Positions 11,383 through 24,268 of a DNA stretch of 64,000 bases are shown here, one piece after another; the stretch's first letter is position 1; each line of letters starts with the position of its first letter. The DNA comes from Athripsodes cinereus. Lineage: Eukaryota > Arthropoda > Insecta > Trichoptera > Leptoceridae. The notes beneath the pieces are model-generated. The model worked only from the letters and a program-made list of their open reading frames with translations, was not told the DNA's origin and did not search any database. Both the position numbers and the translations under genes were made by a program. The stretch is from NCBI GenBank assembly GCA_947579605.1, contig OX388309.1, forward strand, positions 16,686,713-16,750,712, given 5' to 3'.

Positions 11383-11500
11383 TTGCCATCAATCCTGAAT
11401 GTCTTGATTTTATATTGGCACGGAGAGAACAGCTTGCATATTTACTAATTTATTAGTTGCTCTGCTGGCTACCCCACTTGTGGAATATGCCCTGATAGTG
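11383..11500. repeat. Dispersed repeat shared with 50.65-50.77 kb
   Basis: The segment from 'cctgaatgtcttgatttta' to 'cacttgtggaatatgcc' recurs in diverged form in PAF1 intron 2 (about 50660-50765). An AGT microsatellite follows at about 11503-11519. Family unknown. Confidence 0.5.
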
Positions 11501-11626
11501 TAGTAGTAGTAGTAGTAGTTTTTTAAATTATAATTCCCTATATTCCAAAATGAATTGAATATAAGTTTCCGGTCTTCGTCTTCTCCAATTTTTTTGTAAC
11601 ACCCGCAATCTCAAAATGGTTCGGCT

Positions 11627-13965
11627 TATTCCTGTTCAAAACAACCAGACCATGTTGCTCAATGTCTTAGATTTTTTTTATACTTTGCCTGTCAATTGCC
11701 TGATATGTTGAGACTTTAAAACAAGTATTATTTTTTTTTACTCTTGAAATTTTTTTTTTTGGCGGACATTTTTCTAAGGTGCCGAGGGGGAAAATAGATC
11801 TTTAGAAAAATTGTTGTATCTTTTTTATTTATTAACATATGGAGATAATTTAAAAATATATATTTTAAACATAAAATTTTCTAGTTTTTATAAATATTTT
11901 TAATCATCGGCATCTATCGCTAAAATTACTAAATTTTGCTTCAAATTTACAATTAAAAATTGAAAATTTCTCATTTTCGGATCATTATTTTAGAATGAAA
12001 ACAACAAGTATCATCATTCATATTTTTTATTTACAGAGATATTTTATATCACTATCCTCAGAAGTAATTCAGATTAATTTAAGATAGTCCTTCTTTTTCT
12101 ATAATTAGTCGAACTTTGTTCTTATGTGAAAAAATGCAAATTTTGAAACCAAATATCTGAAAAGGGACTGAACGTTTTCTTTTGAAAATTTTATATAACA
12201 TTAACCGTATTCTTATTGATAAGTGGCAGGAATTATATGAGTGATATCGGAGCGGTTTTTGGGATATGGAGTTTTTCCCGCAGGCTGTTTTTGTAAAAAG
12301 AAATCAATACAAAATCCGTAATATTTTTTGTTTGTTTGTAACCGTAGCGAAATAATTTAAAAAACATTATATTGAGTTATAATGAGACTATATTTTGGTG
12401 TCTATTAATATTCTATTATATATTTTAATAAATACCAAAAATTCATCTCAAGGTGTTTCATATGTTTTATGAAAAAAGGTGAATTTTACACGAAATTTTT
12501 AAATATAAAAAAGTAATAATCACAATTGATTTTTTTCCTGTGAATAAATACTTTATAGTACTATCAGATAATGAAATATGGAATATCCAAAAGTAAAGCT
12601 AATTTTTTTATAATTAAAATAATGACACCCCTTTGACCCAAAAATCTATATTTTAAGACTATATATCTAAAAACCGGTTAATTTTTTTTTCATGAAAATT
12701 TGAAAGTAGGTAGCATTAACTTATTACAGTTAATATATAATGAGTTACAATCCACTGGATTGGTCTGCAACGAGTTTGGTTTTTCTTCTCCATTCGTCTC
12801 TATTCTCAGCCAGTCTTTTTAGCCCTACGTATGAGCCACAGTTCATGTCTCTCTTCAGTTGGTCCATATATGCGTCTCTTGGTCGGCCTCTGCCATTTGT
12901 CCCCTCGGTCTTACCCTCTGCGATGGCGATGAGTAGTCCTGGATGCCTGATGTTGTGGCCAATCCAGTTAGCTCGTTGTTGGCTGATTCTCTTAAGGAGT
13001 TGCCTTTTTTCGCCTACCCTGGTTAATACTTCTTCATTTTCGACGTGCTCCGACCAATGGATCTTGAGCATGCGTCTGTAGCACCACATCTCAAAGGCCG
13101 CCAGCCGTCCGCTTTCACTCTTGCTGATGGTCCATGTCTCACAACCATAAAGCAGAATGCTCCATACAAAGGCTTTAGTCAGGTTCTTCCTTACGCTTAA
13201 GTCAATATTTGGGGATTCCAATATCTTTGATTTTTAAATAAAGGCAATCCTTGCCTGGTTTATTCTGCTTACAATTTCCGATTTGGAGCGTCCATCCTGG
13301 TTTATTCTGCTGCCCAGGTACACGAATTCACTTACTTGTTTGATGCTCACTCCATTTATGGCAATGTTCGCAGTCGCTTCCTCTTTTCCAACGACCATAC
13401 ATACTTTCCATTTTTCCTAAGGCTTCGTTCAGCTCCATCTCGGAGTCTGCGAGCAGTGCTATGTCGTCAGCATATCTGATCATGTCTACCTTTTTCCCAT
13501 TTATTTTGTTAATAAACCACAAAAATTGTTTTTATATAGTCAAAGTGGTTTAAAAAATATCATGTTTTGAAATTTCCATACAAAATACAAGCCCAGTATG
13601 GCTCACATTTCCCCTATACCTACTGCCTATTCATAGATGCCGATGATTAAAAATATTTTTAAAAACTAGAAAATTTTATGCTTAAAATATATATTTCTAA
13701 ATTATCTCGATATGTTAATAAATAAAAAATAAATAAAAAAGATACAACAATTTTTCTAAAGATCTGTTTTCATTCAAAATCCCCCTCGGCACCTTAGAAA
13801 AATGGCGGCCAAAAAAAAAATTTCGAGAGTAAAAAAAAAATAATACTTGTTTGAAAGTCTCAACATATCAGGCAATTGACAGGCAAAGTATAAAAAAAAT
13901 CAAAAACATCGAGCAACGATTTTTCCATTTTTTGGTTGTTTTTGTTTGGAATCATACGTTCCACC
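11627..13965. mobile_element. Fold-back element with ~300-bp inverted arms
   Basis: Left arm about 11627-11920 and right arm about 13620-13965 are imperfect reverse complements. Both include a 'gcaccttagaaaaat' block, a run of A/T and the 'caggcaattgacaggcaaagtata' block. Between them are 1.7 kb of AT-rich DNA with a LINE fragment (12735-13525). No transposase frame is visible, so it is a non-autonomous fold-back or the remains of a DNA transposon. Outer limits and target duplication are uncertain. Confidence 0.65.
12735..13525 (-). mobile_element. RTE-like LINE 3' fragment
   Basis: Minus-strand translation gives a reverse-transcriptase active-site segment (V-D-M-I-R-Y-A-D-D-I-A-L-L, about 13460). 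After a frameshift it gives the downstream part with L-Y-G-C-E-T-W-T and the G-R-G-R-P-R-D tail, stopping at 12745. Several stops and shifts break it. It lies inside the loop of the fold-back at 11627-13965, so it inserted later. Confidence 0.8.
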
Positions 13966-14902
13966 TGTCGGGCTGGAATAATTTGTTTCGTCTTTTTGAA
14001 TATATATTCCTTCCCTTCATTTCTTTTTTTTATGTTAATTTCTTCCCAACTTTCTGGTCTGGATATTCTTTTTCTAGTGTATCCAGAAATGTTTTCCATT
14101 ATAATTTCTTCAAAAATAATGAGTGCAGAAATATATGAAAACACTCGCACCACCACGGTTTGAGAATGAATGAAACTTCTACTAATCATTAGCAAGTGTA
14201 TTAGAAACTAGGGAAGGGGTGAGAATAAGATACTGGGTAAGGGCGTTTCGCTAGAAAGAGATAGCACGTATTTATTTGTTTAAAATTTTATATTTTTTAT
14301 ATAATTCATAAATATAAAAACATGAATTATATATCAAAATATTCCTCGTGATAGCATGTACACAATGCACAAAAAAAATGCACCTGCTTGACGTTCTCGT
14401 CACTGTTCCAGGGACACCCTCTTATATGTATTAGGCCTAAGTCACAGGTATAACATTATATTTTAATAATAATAATAATATGGACAATTTGTTCACTGTG
14501 TCGGTGTGTTTTGTTCACTGTGCGGACAATTTGTATTTGGCACCGTATAATGATCCGTGACCATCTCAAGGGTGCCATGATTTTTCCTGAAAAGTGATGT
14601 TTTCAGCTAACTCCTAAATGTGAAATTAGAATATGCCCTTGATGTGGATTCATTTCACGAAACGGCCCATTATAAATTATCTATTTATTAGTAGTAAGTA
14701 CATCCTCTTAAACAAATAATCAACAGTTTTGAACAATTCCTAAATATATTTGCATGCAGATTCATTTTGATTAGTAACAGATTCTTTTAATTGAAATGTA
14801 AAAAAATAACACATGTACTTTGTTTTGTTTACTTTTAGTCTTAACTGAATTATATGTATTTGTACATCTATAAATCTGTAAATTATTTATAATTTTTTTT
14901 AG
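13966..14902. other. No gene; LINE-tail remnants upstream of the first visible Oga exon
   Basis: Mostly AT-rich. Around 14560-14680 there are diverged copies of the 3' tail of the CR1/Jockey-like LINE, including a 'gcccttgatgtggatt' block and 'tcacgaaacggc'. I see no Oga exon here. The segment is probably intron, ending in the acceptor at 14901-14902. Confidence 0.5.
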
Positions 14903-17900
14903 ATATCTGCAAGTGAAAATTTGAACTGTACAACTAATCCGATAATGAATTCATTAGTGTCTCCTACAAAAGTAGTGACAAATGAATCTATTCCTAATCC
15001 TATACCTCCTCTAGTCACAGCTAACATCTCACTACCTTCTGAAATACCTGTATCCACTATCCCAATCCCTATAATGGAAATGAAAAATGGAGACAACTGC
15101 CAAAAAGTAAATAGCATCGAAGCTGAAATGATTGAAGTTGGTTCAGAACATGAAGCTGATAATATGACTCCTCCTTCAACAAATATTACAGTGATGTCCA
15201 GTATGCAAAACCAAGTGTGTACCGTGTCTGACTGCTTAGATGTCAGAGTGTCACACGTGGAGGACAAACTCAGTCTAGATAAAGGACAGGGTACAATTGA
15301 CGAGAAGAGGCTCAATATACATGATGACGACAGTACAGCCGATATTATTATAGATGATTGTGATGAAAGACTTTCTATTAAAGATGTTCACAATGGTGCT
15401 ATGAGTGTTGGAGGTAAGCATTATCTACTACTACCAAAACACAACAGTTAGATGAATGTTGTTTTCCATTTTCATTCATGTAAATTACCTATCTATTTAA
15501 TTTGTGTCTAGAATCTCCTCTAACATTGAGTCCTCCACATGGTATTGAATCAGCGATGGAATGTACTCCTGAGAATGAGACCCCATTGCCAGTAAAATCT
15601 TCCCTCGTCCAGCTGGCAGCCGTTAACAAAGTTGTGCAAAATACAACTGGAGTATTTTCGCAAGATATTGATGTTATAATGTCTGATAATGAAGAGGTAA
15701 TCTGACATCAATTTGCTATGTTTAGTTCTTATTTGTTTGGTTTTTGTTTGATATGTTGCTATTATTTTTATTGTTCCAGAATATCCAAATGCAAGTGGAA
15801 GTGAATAATGTGATTGATGGAGATACTATGGTCATAGAAAATGCATGTTCCAGTGAAAGGTACTGCTTCATGTTCATTTGAAATTGAATATCTTTATCCA
15901 CAATTATTTGAATTGAACATAATTTCAGTTTTTCCTTACTTTTTAGTGAATTGGATGAAGATTTGTCAATAGATGATTTGATGCTCTTATGTGATTTGTT
16001 TTATTTGCCGTTTGAGCATGGAAGCCAAGGACTTAAATTACTTCATGAGTTTAACTGGTTGAAATGTAATGCTACAGTATTGTTGTCTACAAATAGCAAA
16101 GACACTAAAATTAAAGTATGCAACAAGTCTGAGGTAATTAATTATGATTTCATCAGTATTTTAGCTTTTGTTTTAAAAATCTGGATTCTTCATAAAATTA
16201 GATCAACAACAACAAAGAGATGTGTGTTTTCACACACTTGGTCCAAATAAATTTATTAACAAAATGTATTTTTTAGTCTCAGGAGTGGTATTTTCGAGCC
16301 AAAAGATTTTCAGCATTGAGTAACAGAGTAGCATGTCTGTCACGTAAAATAGGCAAATGTTCAAACCAGGAACTTGCTTATGAACTCTGTGGGTACATTT
16401 GGGATCTGAGGATTGTTGTTGGATTACTTCACTCTTTTGTACAGTGGCTAGGTATAAACAGATTCATATACTCGCCTTCCATTTAATATCCGCCAACACT
16501 ACATACATACAATCATCAACATGTTTCATTATTTATTTCAGCACTTGGGAAATTTCCTCCAAATATATGCAATTTTACACAGGGCAGCTACACATGTAAG
16601 TCGTCAATCTGTATGGAGATTGTATCATCTTTATATTTAAATTTGATGTTAATGAACTATTATTGTATTTTGTATATGTTACTCTGATTTTAGGGTTTTC
16701 CAAAGGTTGGAAGGAAGCTTTTATGTCTGGAGATCAAGAACCATGGGTATTTCGTGGCGGACTAACAGCAGACCTTCAAAGATTATTACCCATAGATAAT
16801 GGCAATGATCTGCTTGCTTACCAACCCCCAGCTACTCCCGACTCTGCCCTCTACACAGTTAGACCATATTCTGAAAAGGATAAGAAACAAGTAAAGTACT
16901 AATTTATAACTATATCTGTATCCATGACATGTCGTTACATTTACATTGTGTTATCAATATTTATATTTGCAGGTACACGCAATATGCCGCAGAACTTGTA
17001 TAGATGGAATGGATTGTTCTGATATTATACCACCAGAATTAGAATCACTTCCTGAAGATAGGTATCTACACACATTGTATCATTTTGCTTTTTTATAATA
17101 TACAACATGCAGCCAGTACAATACTTCCACCAGAATTGTCTACAAGTATATTTTGAAATAAACAAAATTTTGCTCTCATGGTAGTTTCGTCTTGAATCAA
17201 CATAAATTTATGAAAATCATAAATGTGAATGTAATAAAAAAATCATAAATTTGTTACTAATTAGCAGAGATGTGCAAAATACTTTCAAAAAAGTATTTAA
17301 ATACAAAATACAAATACTTTTGAATTTTTGTATTTCAAATACAAAATACTAAATACTTTTTCAAAATGGTATTTAAGTACAAAATACAAAATACGTATTT
17401 TCAAAATACTTTTTTAAAATACTTATTTTAAATACTTTATACAAATAGTTGAACAAGGTGTAAGACAGGGGTATTCAATATTTCCAGCACTCTTTAACTG
17501 TTATATACAGCGAGCCATTGATGAATTGATAGAAGAAATGAAGAACTGGACAAGAGTATAGATAAATGGAGAAAGGGTTGACATGATTCGATATAGCATT
17601 GCTTGCAGATAATGAAGATGAGTTGAATAAAGCCATAGGAAGAACTGTCAAAATACAACATAAAAATAAATAAAGACAAAAAAAATGTATGGTTATTCGA
17701 AGAGATGAGGCGACTGCGAAAATTATCATAAATGGAGTGAGTTTCAAGCAGGTTAGAGAATTCCTGAACTTGGGCTGCAGAATAAATCAAGATTTACAGC
17801 GCCCTTGAGGTCATGTTATGAGTAAACGGCGCTTTACAAATTGTCCATATATATATATATATGGATACTCCGAATCTGAAATCGTATGGACTACTGTAAC

Positions 17901-19437
17901 ATCATATTATATACAGGACTGCTCCAGACCCTTCTTGATCGTCTTCAGATGGTTTTTAATGTTGCCTCCGAATCATTTACAAAGAGAATCAGAGCTGCCA
18001 CATCACTTCACTACTAAGAAGTCTACACTGAGAGTCTCAGAGAGAGTGGTGTTTAAACTGTGTCTCATTGTCCACAAGGTAGCACACCACCCACTGAGCT
18101 GTTCCGCTGACAAAAATTTGAGGATTCAAAATTGAAAATACCTCTAAACTTGCAGAAAGGAGGACCAGAGTCGCAGCGCCAACTGCTGGGACAGATTGCC
18201 TGCAGACAAAGTTGAAAACACTACCGTTCAGGAGAAATCACAGCGCCGGTGATGAAAATTTCATCATGCATCATTAAACGGTGTTATGTATAATTTGTTC
18301 AATGATCATTATTATGTTTGTATATCTCAAATATGGAGTACTCTAATGGAAACGTTGTGTTCGTAATTCAACAAATTGACAAAAAAAGCTTGCGTTCGCG
18401 CATATCAATTAATGGCAGAATTTTGTTTCAAACAAGTAAAAAAGTATTTTGTGTAAAATACAAAATACTCAAAAAAAGTATTTCAAATAAAATACAAAAT
18501 ACTTTTTACGAAAAGGTATTTGAAATACAAAATGAAAATACGTATTTTGTATTTTAAGTACTTTTATTTCAAATATGTCACATCTCTGCTAATTAGTCCA
18601 ATATAATCTTTCAGGCTAGTAGAACCATTTTTATGTTTGTATCCTGAGCTGTGTATGGTGATTGAAGAAGAAAGTGGACCAGAGAAAAGAGTGATGGGCT
18701 ACGCTTGTGCCACTCCTGATATTAAAGTCTTGCAGCACAGATTAGATAAAGAATTTGTAACGACTTATAAAGAAAAATATCCAATCTCTCACATGGATAA
18801 TCAACATCTGTCTCCAGTTGCTAAGGTACTGTATCTACCATTGCCACCCTCAATATTTAATATTAATTTCTGATTAGATTATAAAACACAGTGTGCCAGA
18901 GTAATGTTACAGTGAGTATTGTCTTATTACTATTTCAGGATTGGGTTCACTTTTTCCACAACACCAAGTCTCTTGTATCTCTCCCTGAAGTAGTCCAGCG
19001 TCACCACCCGGCTGCTATGAGTGTTGCTTTATCTCCTCATTCCTCTGATGTAACGGCTCCCAAACGACTAGTCACTTGTTTATTAGCTGCACTCAGAGCA
19101 AGTGGTAAATAATTACTCCTATTATACAAAATAATGTTAATACCTTAAAAGTTTATAATTAAGATTGTCCTAAGAGTCAAAAGTCGAGTCAGGGAATAGA
19201 GGATATGGCATGACTGCCTACTTATTTTTGGGACTCTGTACAAATATTCAGATTATTAAATTATTGTTCCTTGCGAATCTAGAGACTAATTTATTGTTTC
19301 ATTTAGGTTCATTCGGTGTCCATGTATGTATCAAGACTACAGACAACTACATGCAGCAGTTTTACCTGAAATTAGGATTCATAGAGTTGTCTCATGATGC
19401 ATCAGAAAACAAGATATATTTAGGAAGAAACTTTTAG
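14903..19437 (+). CDS. Oga: O-GlcNAcase (protein O-GlcNAc hydrolase), C-terminal 661 codons
   Basis: O-GlcNAcase removes O-linked GlcNAc from Ser/Thr of nuclear and cytosolic proteins. Eleven exons with GT-AG borders keep one frame: 14903-15413, 15512-15696, 15780-15859, 15947-16133, 16277-16451, 16542-16595, 16694-16890, 16973-17061, 18615-18825, 18939-19104, 19307-19437. The first three encode an acidic, low-complexity linker. Exon 4 gives the stalk motif [10 protein letters not shown]. Exon 5 gives E-L-C-G-Y-I-W-D-L. Exon 7 gives [12 protein letters not shown] and L-L-P-I-D. The last exons form the pseudo-acetyltransferase domain, ending L-G-R-N-F; human OGA ends similarly. The GH84 catalytic domain should be N-terminal and is not in the window. 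The stop is TAG and the frame stays open for another 133 codons. Identification is very secure; it is partial here. Confidence 0.95.
17265..18588. mobile_element. hAT-type non-autonomous element in an Oga intron, with captured LINE sequence
   Basis: The ends start CAGAGATGTG and are inverted. Perfect 8-bp direct repeats CTAATTAG flank it (17257-17264 and 18589-18596), which is hAT-like. The outer few hundred bases on each side are made of 'aaatac' style repeats in inverted orientation. The core contains reverse-transcriptase scraps on the plus strand: G-V-R-Q-G-Y-S (about 17455), a D-M-I-R-Y block (about 17580), and a CR1-like C-terminal piece with [10 protein letters not shown] (about 18050). 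A related element lies at 44560-47671 in inverted orientation and carries the same scraps, so the capture came before amplification. Confidence 0.9.
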
Positions 19438-19839
19438 CAGAAAATAATTCCTTTGAAATTTGCTGTAGTTAATCAAGGTGCTATACTAAAGGATATTAAA
19501 TGTTCCGTAAAACAAATTGCTAGCATTCCTATTCAAAACATAAATATTAAGTGTGGAGTTATGAAACTTTCTCAAATAAAATGTGAAAGTAATTTAGCAA
19601 AGGAAATTTGCAGACCAGCTAGTCATTCAGAAACTAATAGTTTGTCTTGGGTTACATTCAAATTTTGTAGTACTAATGTTAATGAAACCAAAAGCAGCAG
19701 CCATATTGAATCAAAACATGATGCAGATGATATAACAAAAATATCACAAAATGATGAAACTAAGACGGAACTGAGGAAAAACAAAAAAAGTAATGGTTGT
19801 AGAAAATGTAAGTCCTTTCACAAAAACAAGACTGTATGA
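19438..19839 (+). other. In-frame open extension beyond the Oga stop codon
   Basis: After the TAG at 19435-19437 the same frame has no stop until 19837-19839, giving 133 sense codons. The stop is followed by CAG. The predicted extension is rich in Lys, Asn and Ser, has several Cys (including C-R-K-C near the end) and a basic C-terminus. In sequence this AT-rich such a run is unlikely by chance. It could be a stop-codon readthrough extension, a recently shortened protein, or a chance open 3' UTR. It matches no domain I know. Confidence 0.4.
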
Positions 19840-19952
19840 TGTGTTATACATTATGACTTTTAAGTGATTGATTTGCATTTATTATGTGTTGTGTGTTGTA
19901 CATTACATTATATCCACACTCTGTCAATGAGTATAGTTGTCTTGATATAATA

Positions 19953-20208
19953 TCGACTGTGATCAGGACAAAGGGTTTAAACCACATCGGTAAAATTTCA
20001 TAGGAGAAGCAAAAAAACTGTGGGATAAAGAAAATGACAAAAATTATTGTCATTATTATTTTACCATCTTATTGTAATGTAGTTCTTTTATTATGTCATA
20101 AAAATTGAAGAGAAAATATTCAGGAACTATCAAGTTATAAGCAAAAAAAAACAGAAAACGACTTTTGCCTAAATTGTGGTTTAATGCCTTTGTCCTGAGC
20201 ACAGTCGA
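19953..20208. mobile_element. MITE, copy 1 of a near-identical pair
   Basis: 256 bp with inverted ends TCGACTGTGATCAGGACAAA and its near-complement at the right end. A nearly identical 255-bp copy sits in PAF1 intron 6 at 55944-56198. There is no coding capacity. The left flank 'atataata' is common to both copies, so the true left boundary may lie slightly further out. It lies just 3' of the Oga open extension. Confidence 0.85.
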
Positions 20209-20579
20209 TATTATCCATTACAAATCTGTTTTACATATATATATTTTAATATTTACATATTTATACATATTATGTGGGTATATTTAACATTACCTATTTT
20301 ATACTTACTATTGTTTTCTAATCCATTGCAATATTTTACAGTTGTTGAATAACAAAATAAATAATAAAATCATGTTTGATATAATTTTAAAATAGCAAAA
20401 CAGGTCATCCAATTATTTAATGACCTTTATGTTGCTTCAAAATGAAAAAAAGGATCTAACTTATGGAACTTTTATTTGTGTAACATTTGTAACTAATCAG
20501 CGTAAGACATTTTATTCTTATTGTATATAGTATAATTTAATTTAGAATAAAATTATGTTATTATGATAGAATCAAGATG

Positions 20580-23500
20580 ATGCACAGCAGTAAATTTAGT
20601 GTCTCGCCATTATTCATTTGTAATCACCAGAATAGTGGAATCAATCTTCAACTGTGTGAATTCTGTGATTTCAGCTTTCCGTTTTAATCAAGCTTCAATA
20701 CACTATTCTATCAGTGTTGTGTTTTTGTTTTAACATCAAGTTGCAACATGTGTTACTAATAATAATAACTACCCCATAGCACATCTAATAACAATAATAA
20801 TAATAAATCCTTCGTTGTGAAGTGTGAAAGAGATGTCCACATGTTTTCAGTACAACAATTATGATCCGTCCCTTTTTGTAATGTTCTACCGGTCAACGAA
20901 ACACTATTGGCTACAGTACTGCAGAAATATGATATCCTTAGAAATAAAGATGATAAGAGACCTGCTTACACGAAAACGCATCGTGGTACAAGAGCAAGGA
21001 AACATGTTAACAAACAAAGCTCTTCTCTCTCAAACCGAGACTGCCAATACTCTAGACATCCTCCAAAAGGGAAGGAAGTTACAGTGGGAAGTTGGAACGC
21101 TAGGTCTGTGAACAATAAGGTTGATGATATTGACGACATATTCAGACAACACAATCTGAACGTCCTCGCAATTTCCGAAACTTGGCACGAAGACGCACAG
21201 TCCATTTGCCTTGATCAGCTGAGGATGAAGGGCTACAACATCATCGAAAGAGCACGAGAGATTCCTCCTGACACCGTTACAAACACTACCAGCTTCACAA
21301 ATCATGGAGGAGTGGCAGTAATCTCTCAAGGAAAGTATAAACTTCTTCCTATTAAACTTAACAAATACTGCTCATTTGAATATGTAGGCTGTAAAATCTT
21401 TTCCTCTGGCGCAGAGATGATAATTATAAACGTGTACCGTCCCGGCTCAAAGCCTCCTAACTCCAATTTCTTCTCCGAATTCTCTCAACTCATGGAAACT
21501 TTATCTCAGTATGCATGCTCCGTCATTATTACTGGGGATATAAACATTAGATTGGAACGAATAGATAATCCTAACACCATTAAATTCCATAAAATCATGG
21601 CAGACCACAGCACCAATCAATTAATTACAGAACCCACACATAATGAAGGAGGTACTTTGGACGTTCTGATCACACGCACTGGTCACGAACCAACACACAC
21701 AAGTGTAATAGACATGGTACTCTCAGATCATAGTCTAATTATCTCAAAATTTGCCTTTGACCCACCTGCTCCCTCGTATTCAAAGATAACATCGCGCTGC
21801 TGGACGAATTTCAACATAAACCAATTCAAACAAGATCTTGCCTCATCATTACTACTCAATGAGAATTTTCTGCAGACACAAGATATCAACATAATAACCC
21901 AAGAATATAATTCCACCCTAAAGAATATTCTTGATAATAATGCCCCTGTAAAGATGAAAATTTCTAGAAACAGGAGCAAAGACGCACAAATTTGGTTTGA
22001 TGACGAATGTCGTGAAAAGAAAAGAATTATGAGAAGAAAGGAAAGACAATATAGACGTACAAAAACAAATGACAGTCGTCTACAATGGCTGATGTCTCAA
22101 AAAGAATGGAAGAGAACACTGAATAAGAAAAAGAGTGAATACTGGTGTGACAAGCTAGAATCCAATAAGAATAATCCTAAACAGCTATGGAATAATATCA
22201 ACAAAATATGTGGCAAAAGCATTCAATCTAATATAGATTCTGATTTGAACGCCAATGAAGTTGCAGACTATTTCAATGAAAAGATCGAAAACATCCGATC
22301 AACATCTGTATCACATTCTTATACTAAGAACACCTCATCTCTCTCTGTTCCACCAAGTTCAACAATTCAACAATTTAGAATGCTCTCGGAAGAAGAAGTG
22401 AAAAAATTCGTTCTCCAACAGCCAAACAAACAATCTGAACTTGATTCTCTTCCCACATGACTAATGAAAATCTGTGTCGATATCCTCACTCCAGTAATCA
22501 CTAAAATAGTAAACCTCTCACTATCTAATGGCATATTTCCTTGTAAATTTAAAGAATCAATAGTCAAACCAATATTAAAAAAACACAACCTAGACTCTAA
22601 TTGTCCCGGCAACTACCGTCCAATAACAAACCTGTGCTCCCTGTCAAAACTGCTAGAACATATTGTGTGTGATCAATTGACAAAGTTCCTTAATGAGTCG
22701 AACCTTCTTGCAAAAAAACAATCTGGCTATCGGCAGTTTCACTCCACTGAAACGATACTCATAAGAACTGTATCAGACCTAATATCTCGCATGGGAAATG
22801 CCGAACTAACGCTAGTGTCTTTCCTCGATATGAGTGCAGCTTTTGACACGGTTGATCATAGTATACTTCTCTCAAAGCTAGAGCACGAGTTCGGCATTAG
22901 GGACAGGGTTTTAACGTGGATGTCTTCATACCTATCCAACCGAGAATACGAAGTCAAATTTAATAACACAACATCCAGAAAACACTCAACGTTATATGGA
23001 GTTCCACAGGGTTCTGTTCTTGGACCAATCTTGTTCAACTTATACACGAATCAATTAGAGTATGTAATTCATAACTTAGGCTTTACAACATATTGTTATG
23101 CAGACGATCGCATTTTCTTTAAATCATGCACCCCGGAATCCAAATCTGCTCTTGAGCAAGAAGTCGTTTCATGCATAACGGACATTTCATCCTGGATGTC
23201 TAACAATATGCTTAAAATCAACCCCACCAAAACTGAATTTCTCTGGATAGCGTCTCCACGAAGACAACATCTCATAAACGCTGACCCTATTCGTTTACAA
23301 AACGTGGACATAGTCCCATCTAACCACGTTAAGTTCCTCGGAGCGCATCTTGATAACACCCGTATGATGGAGAAACACATATCATCTACTGTTAGTTGTG
23401 GTTTCTATACTTTAAGGCAGCTCAAGAACATAAGGAAAAATATATCAACCGACGGAGCTAAAACCATAATTAACTCATTTGTCGTATCACAATTGGATTA

Positions 23501-24045
23501 CTGCAATGGCATTCTCGCAAATCTGCCACAATATCAACTCCAGAGGATTCAGTCCGTTTTTAATGCGGCTGCACGTTTCATTTATCAACTGAATCGCTCT
23601 TCACACATATCTGCCACCCTTCAATCTCTTCACTGGCTCCGGAGAGAGTCGAATTTAAAGTGTGTTTGACAGTATTTAAGGCACTTCATGCTATGGCCCC
23701 AGAATATATCACGGAACTCTGCAGTAGACAAGCGTTAAGTCATAGACAGACAACACTGGGGTCTTGTCAAGATATTACAACTAAATTGGAGGTGACCAGT
23801 ACTGTATCGAAACCAGTGTACGTGGAGCGTGCTTTTGCAATATCTGCACCTGTAGTCTGGAACAGGCTTCCACAAATGATCAGAGAAACGCAGGACATAT
23901 CTCGTTTCAAGAACCAACTGAAGACTTATCTATTCAAGAAATCTCACGGAATAATCCAGACACAACCTTAGTTAGCAAAGAGCGCCCTTGGGGTGGATTT
24001 TTTTCACAAAACGGCGCTTTACAAATCATCCAAATAATAATAAAT
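20580..24045 (+). mobile_element. Nearly full-length CR1/Jockey-like LINE
   Basis: It contains an AP endonuclease domain, a reverse transcriptase and a short 3' region ending in an AAT-type repeat at about 24025-24045. The 3' tail block ('gcgcccttggggtgg', 'cacaaaacggcgctttac') recurs at several places in the window. The 5' boundary is not fixed: no target duplication was found and 20580 is an estimate. The element lies between Oga and an oppositely oriented RTE-like element. Confidence 0.85.
20907..23971 (+). pseudogene. LINE ORF2: AP endonuclease + reverse transcriptase, two lesions
   Basis: About 1,000 codons in three open pieces. Piece one (to the TGA at 22458-22460) starts with the endonuclease signature V-G-S-W-N-A-R-S-V-N-N-K (about 21090), then I-S-E-T-W-H, I-T-G-D-I-N-I and S-D-H-S-L. 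Piece two (22464 to about 23660) is the reverse transcriptase: F-L-D-M-S-A-A-F-D-T-V-D-H, G-V-P-Q-G-S-V-L-G-P and the active-site Y-A-D-D. A one-base shift at about 23660 moves to piece three, ending at 23971 with F-K-N-Q-L-K-T-Y-L-F. No in-frame ATG opens piece one. With one stop and one shift only, this copy died recently. Confidence 0.85.
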
Positions 24046-24268
24046 AACAGCATTTTAACTTAAAAATAACATTATGGAATTTTTCTGTTTGTGCATCAAT
24101 ACAATAAATCAATTAAAAATAAAACTTGAAGACTTTGATTGATGTAAGACAATTGATACAAGTCATCAAGTTTAATTTTTTTTTTAAATATTTGATTATA
24201 ATCGCATACACTGGTATGTGGTATTACTGAATTACATACATACATACATACATCTTCTTCCCCTTGTC

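Noticed and set aside
14899..15315. Minus-strand 138-codon frame
   Set aside because: Antisense of the first Oga linker exon.
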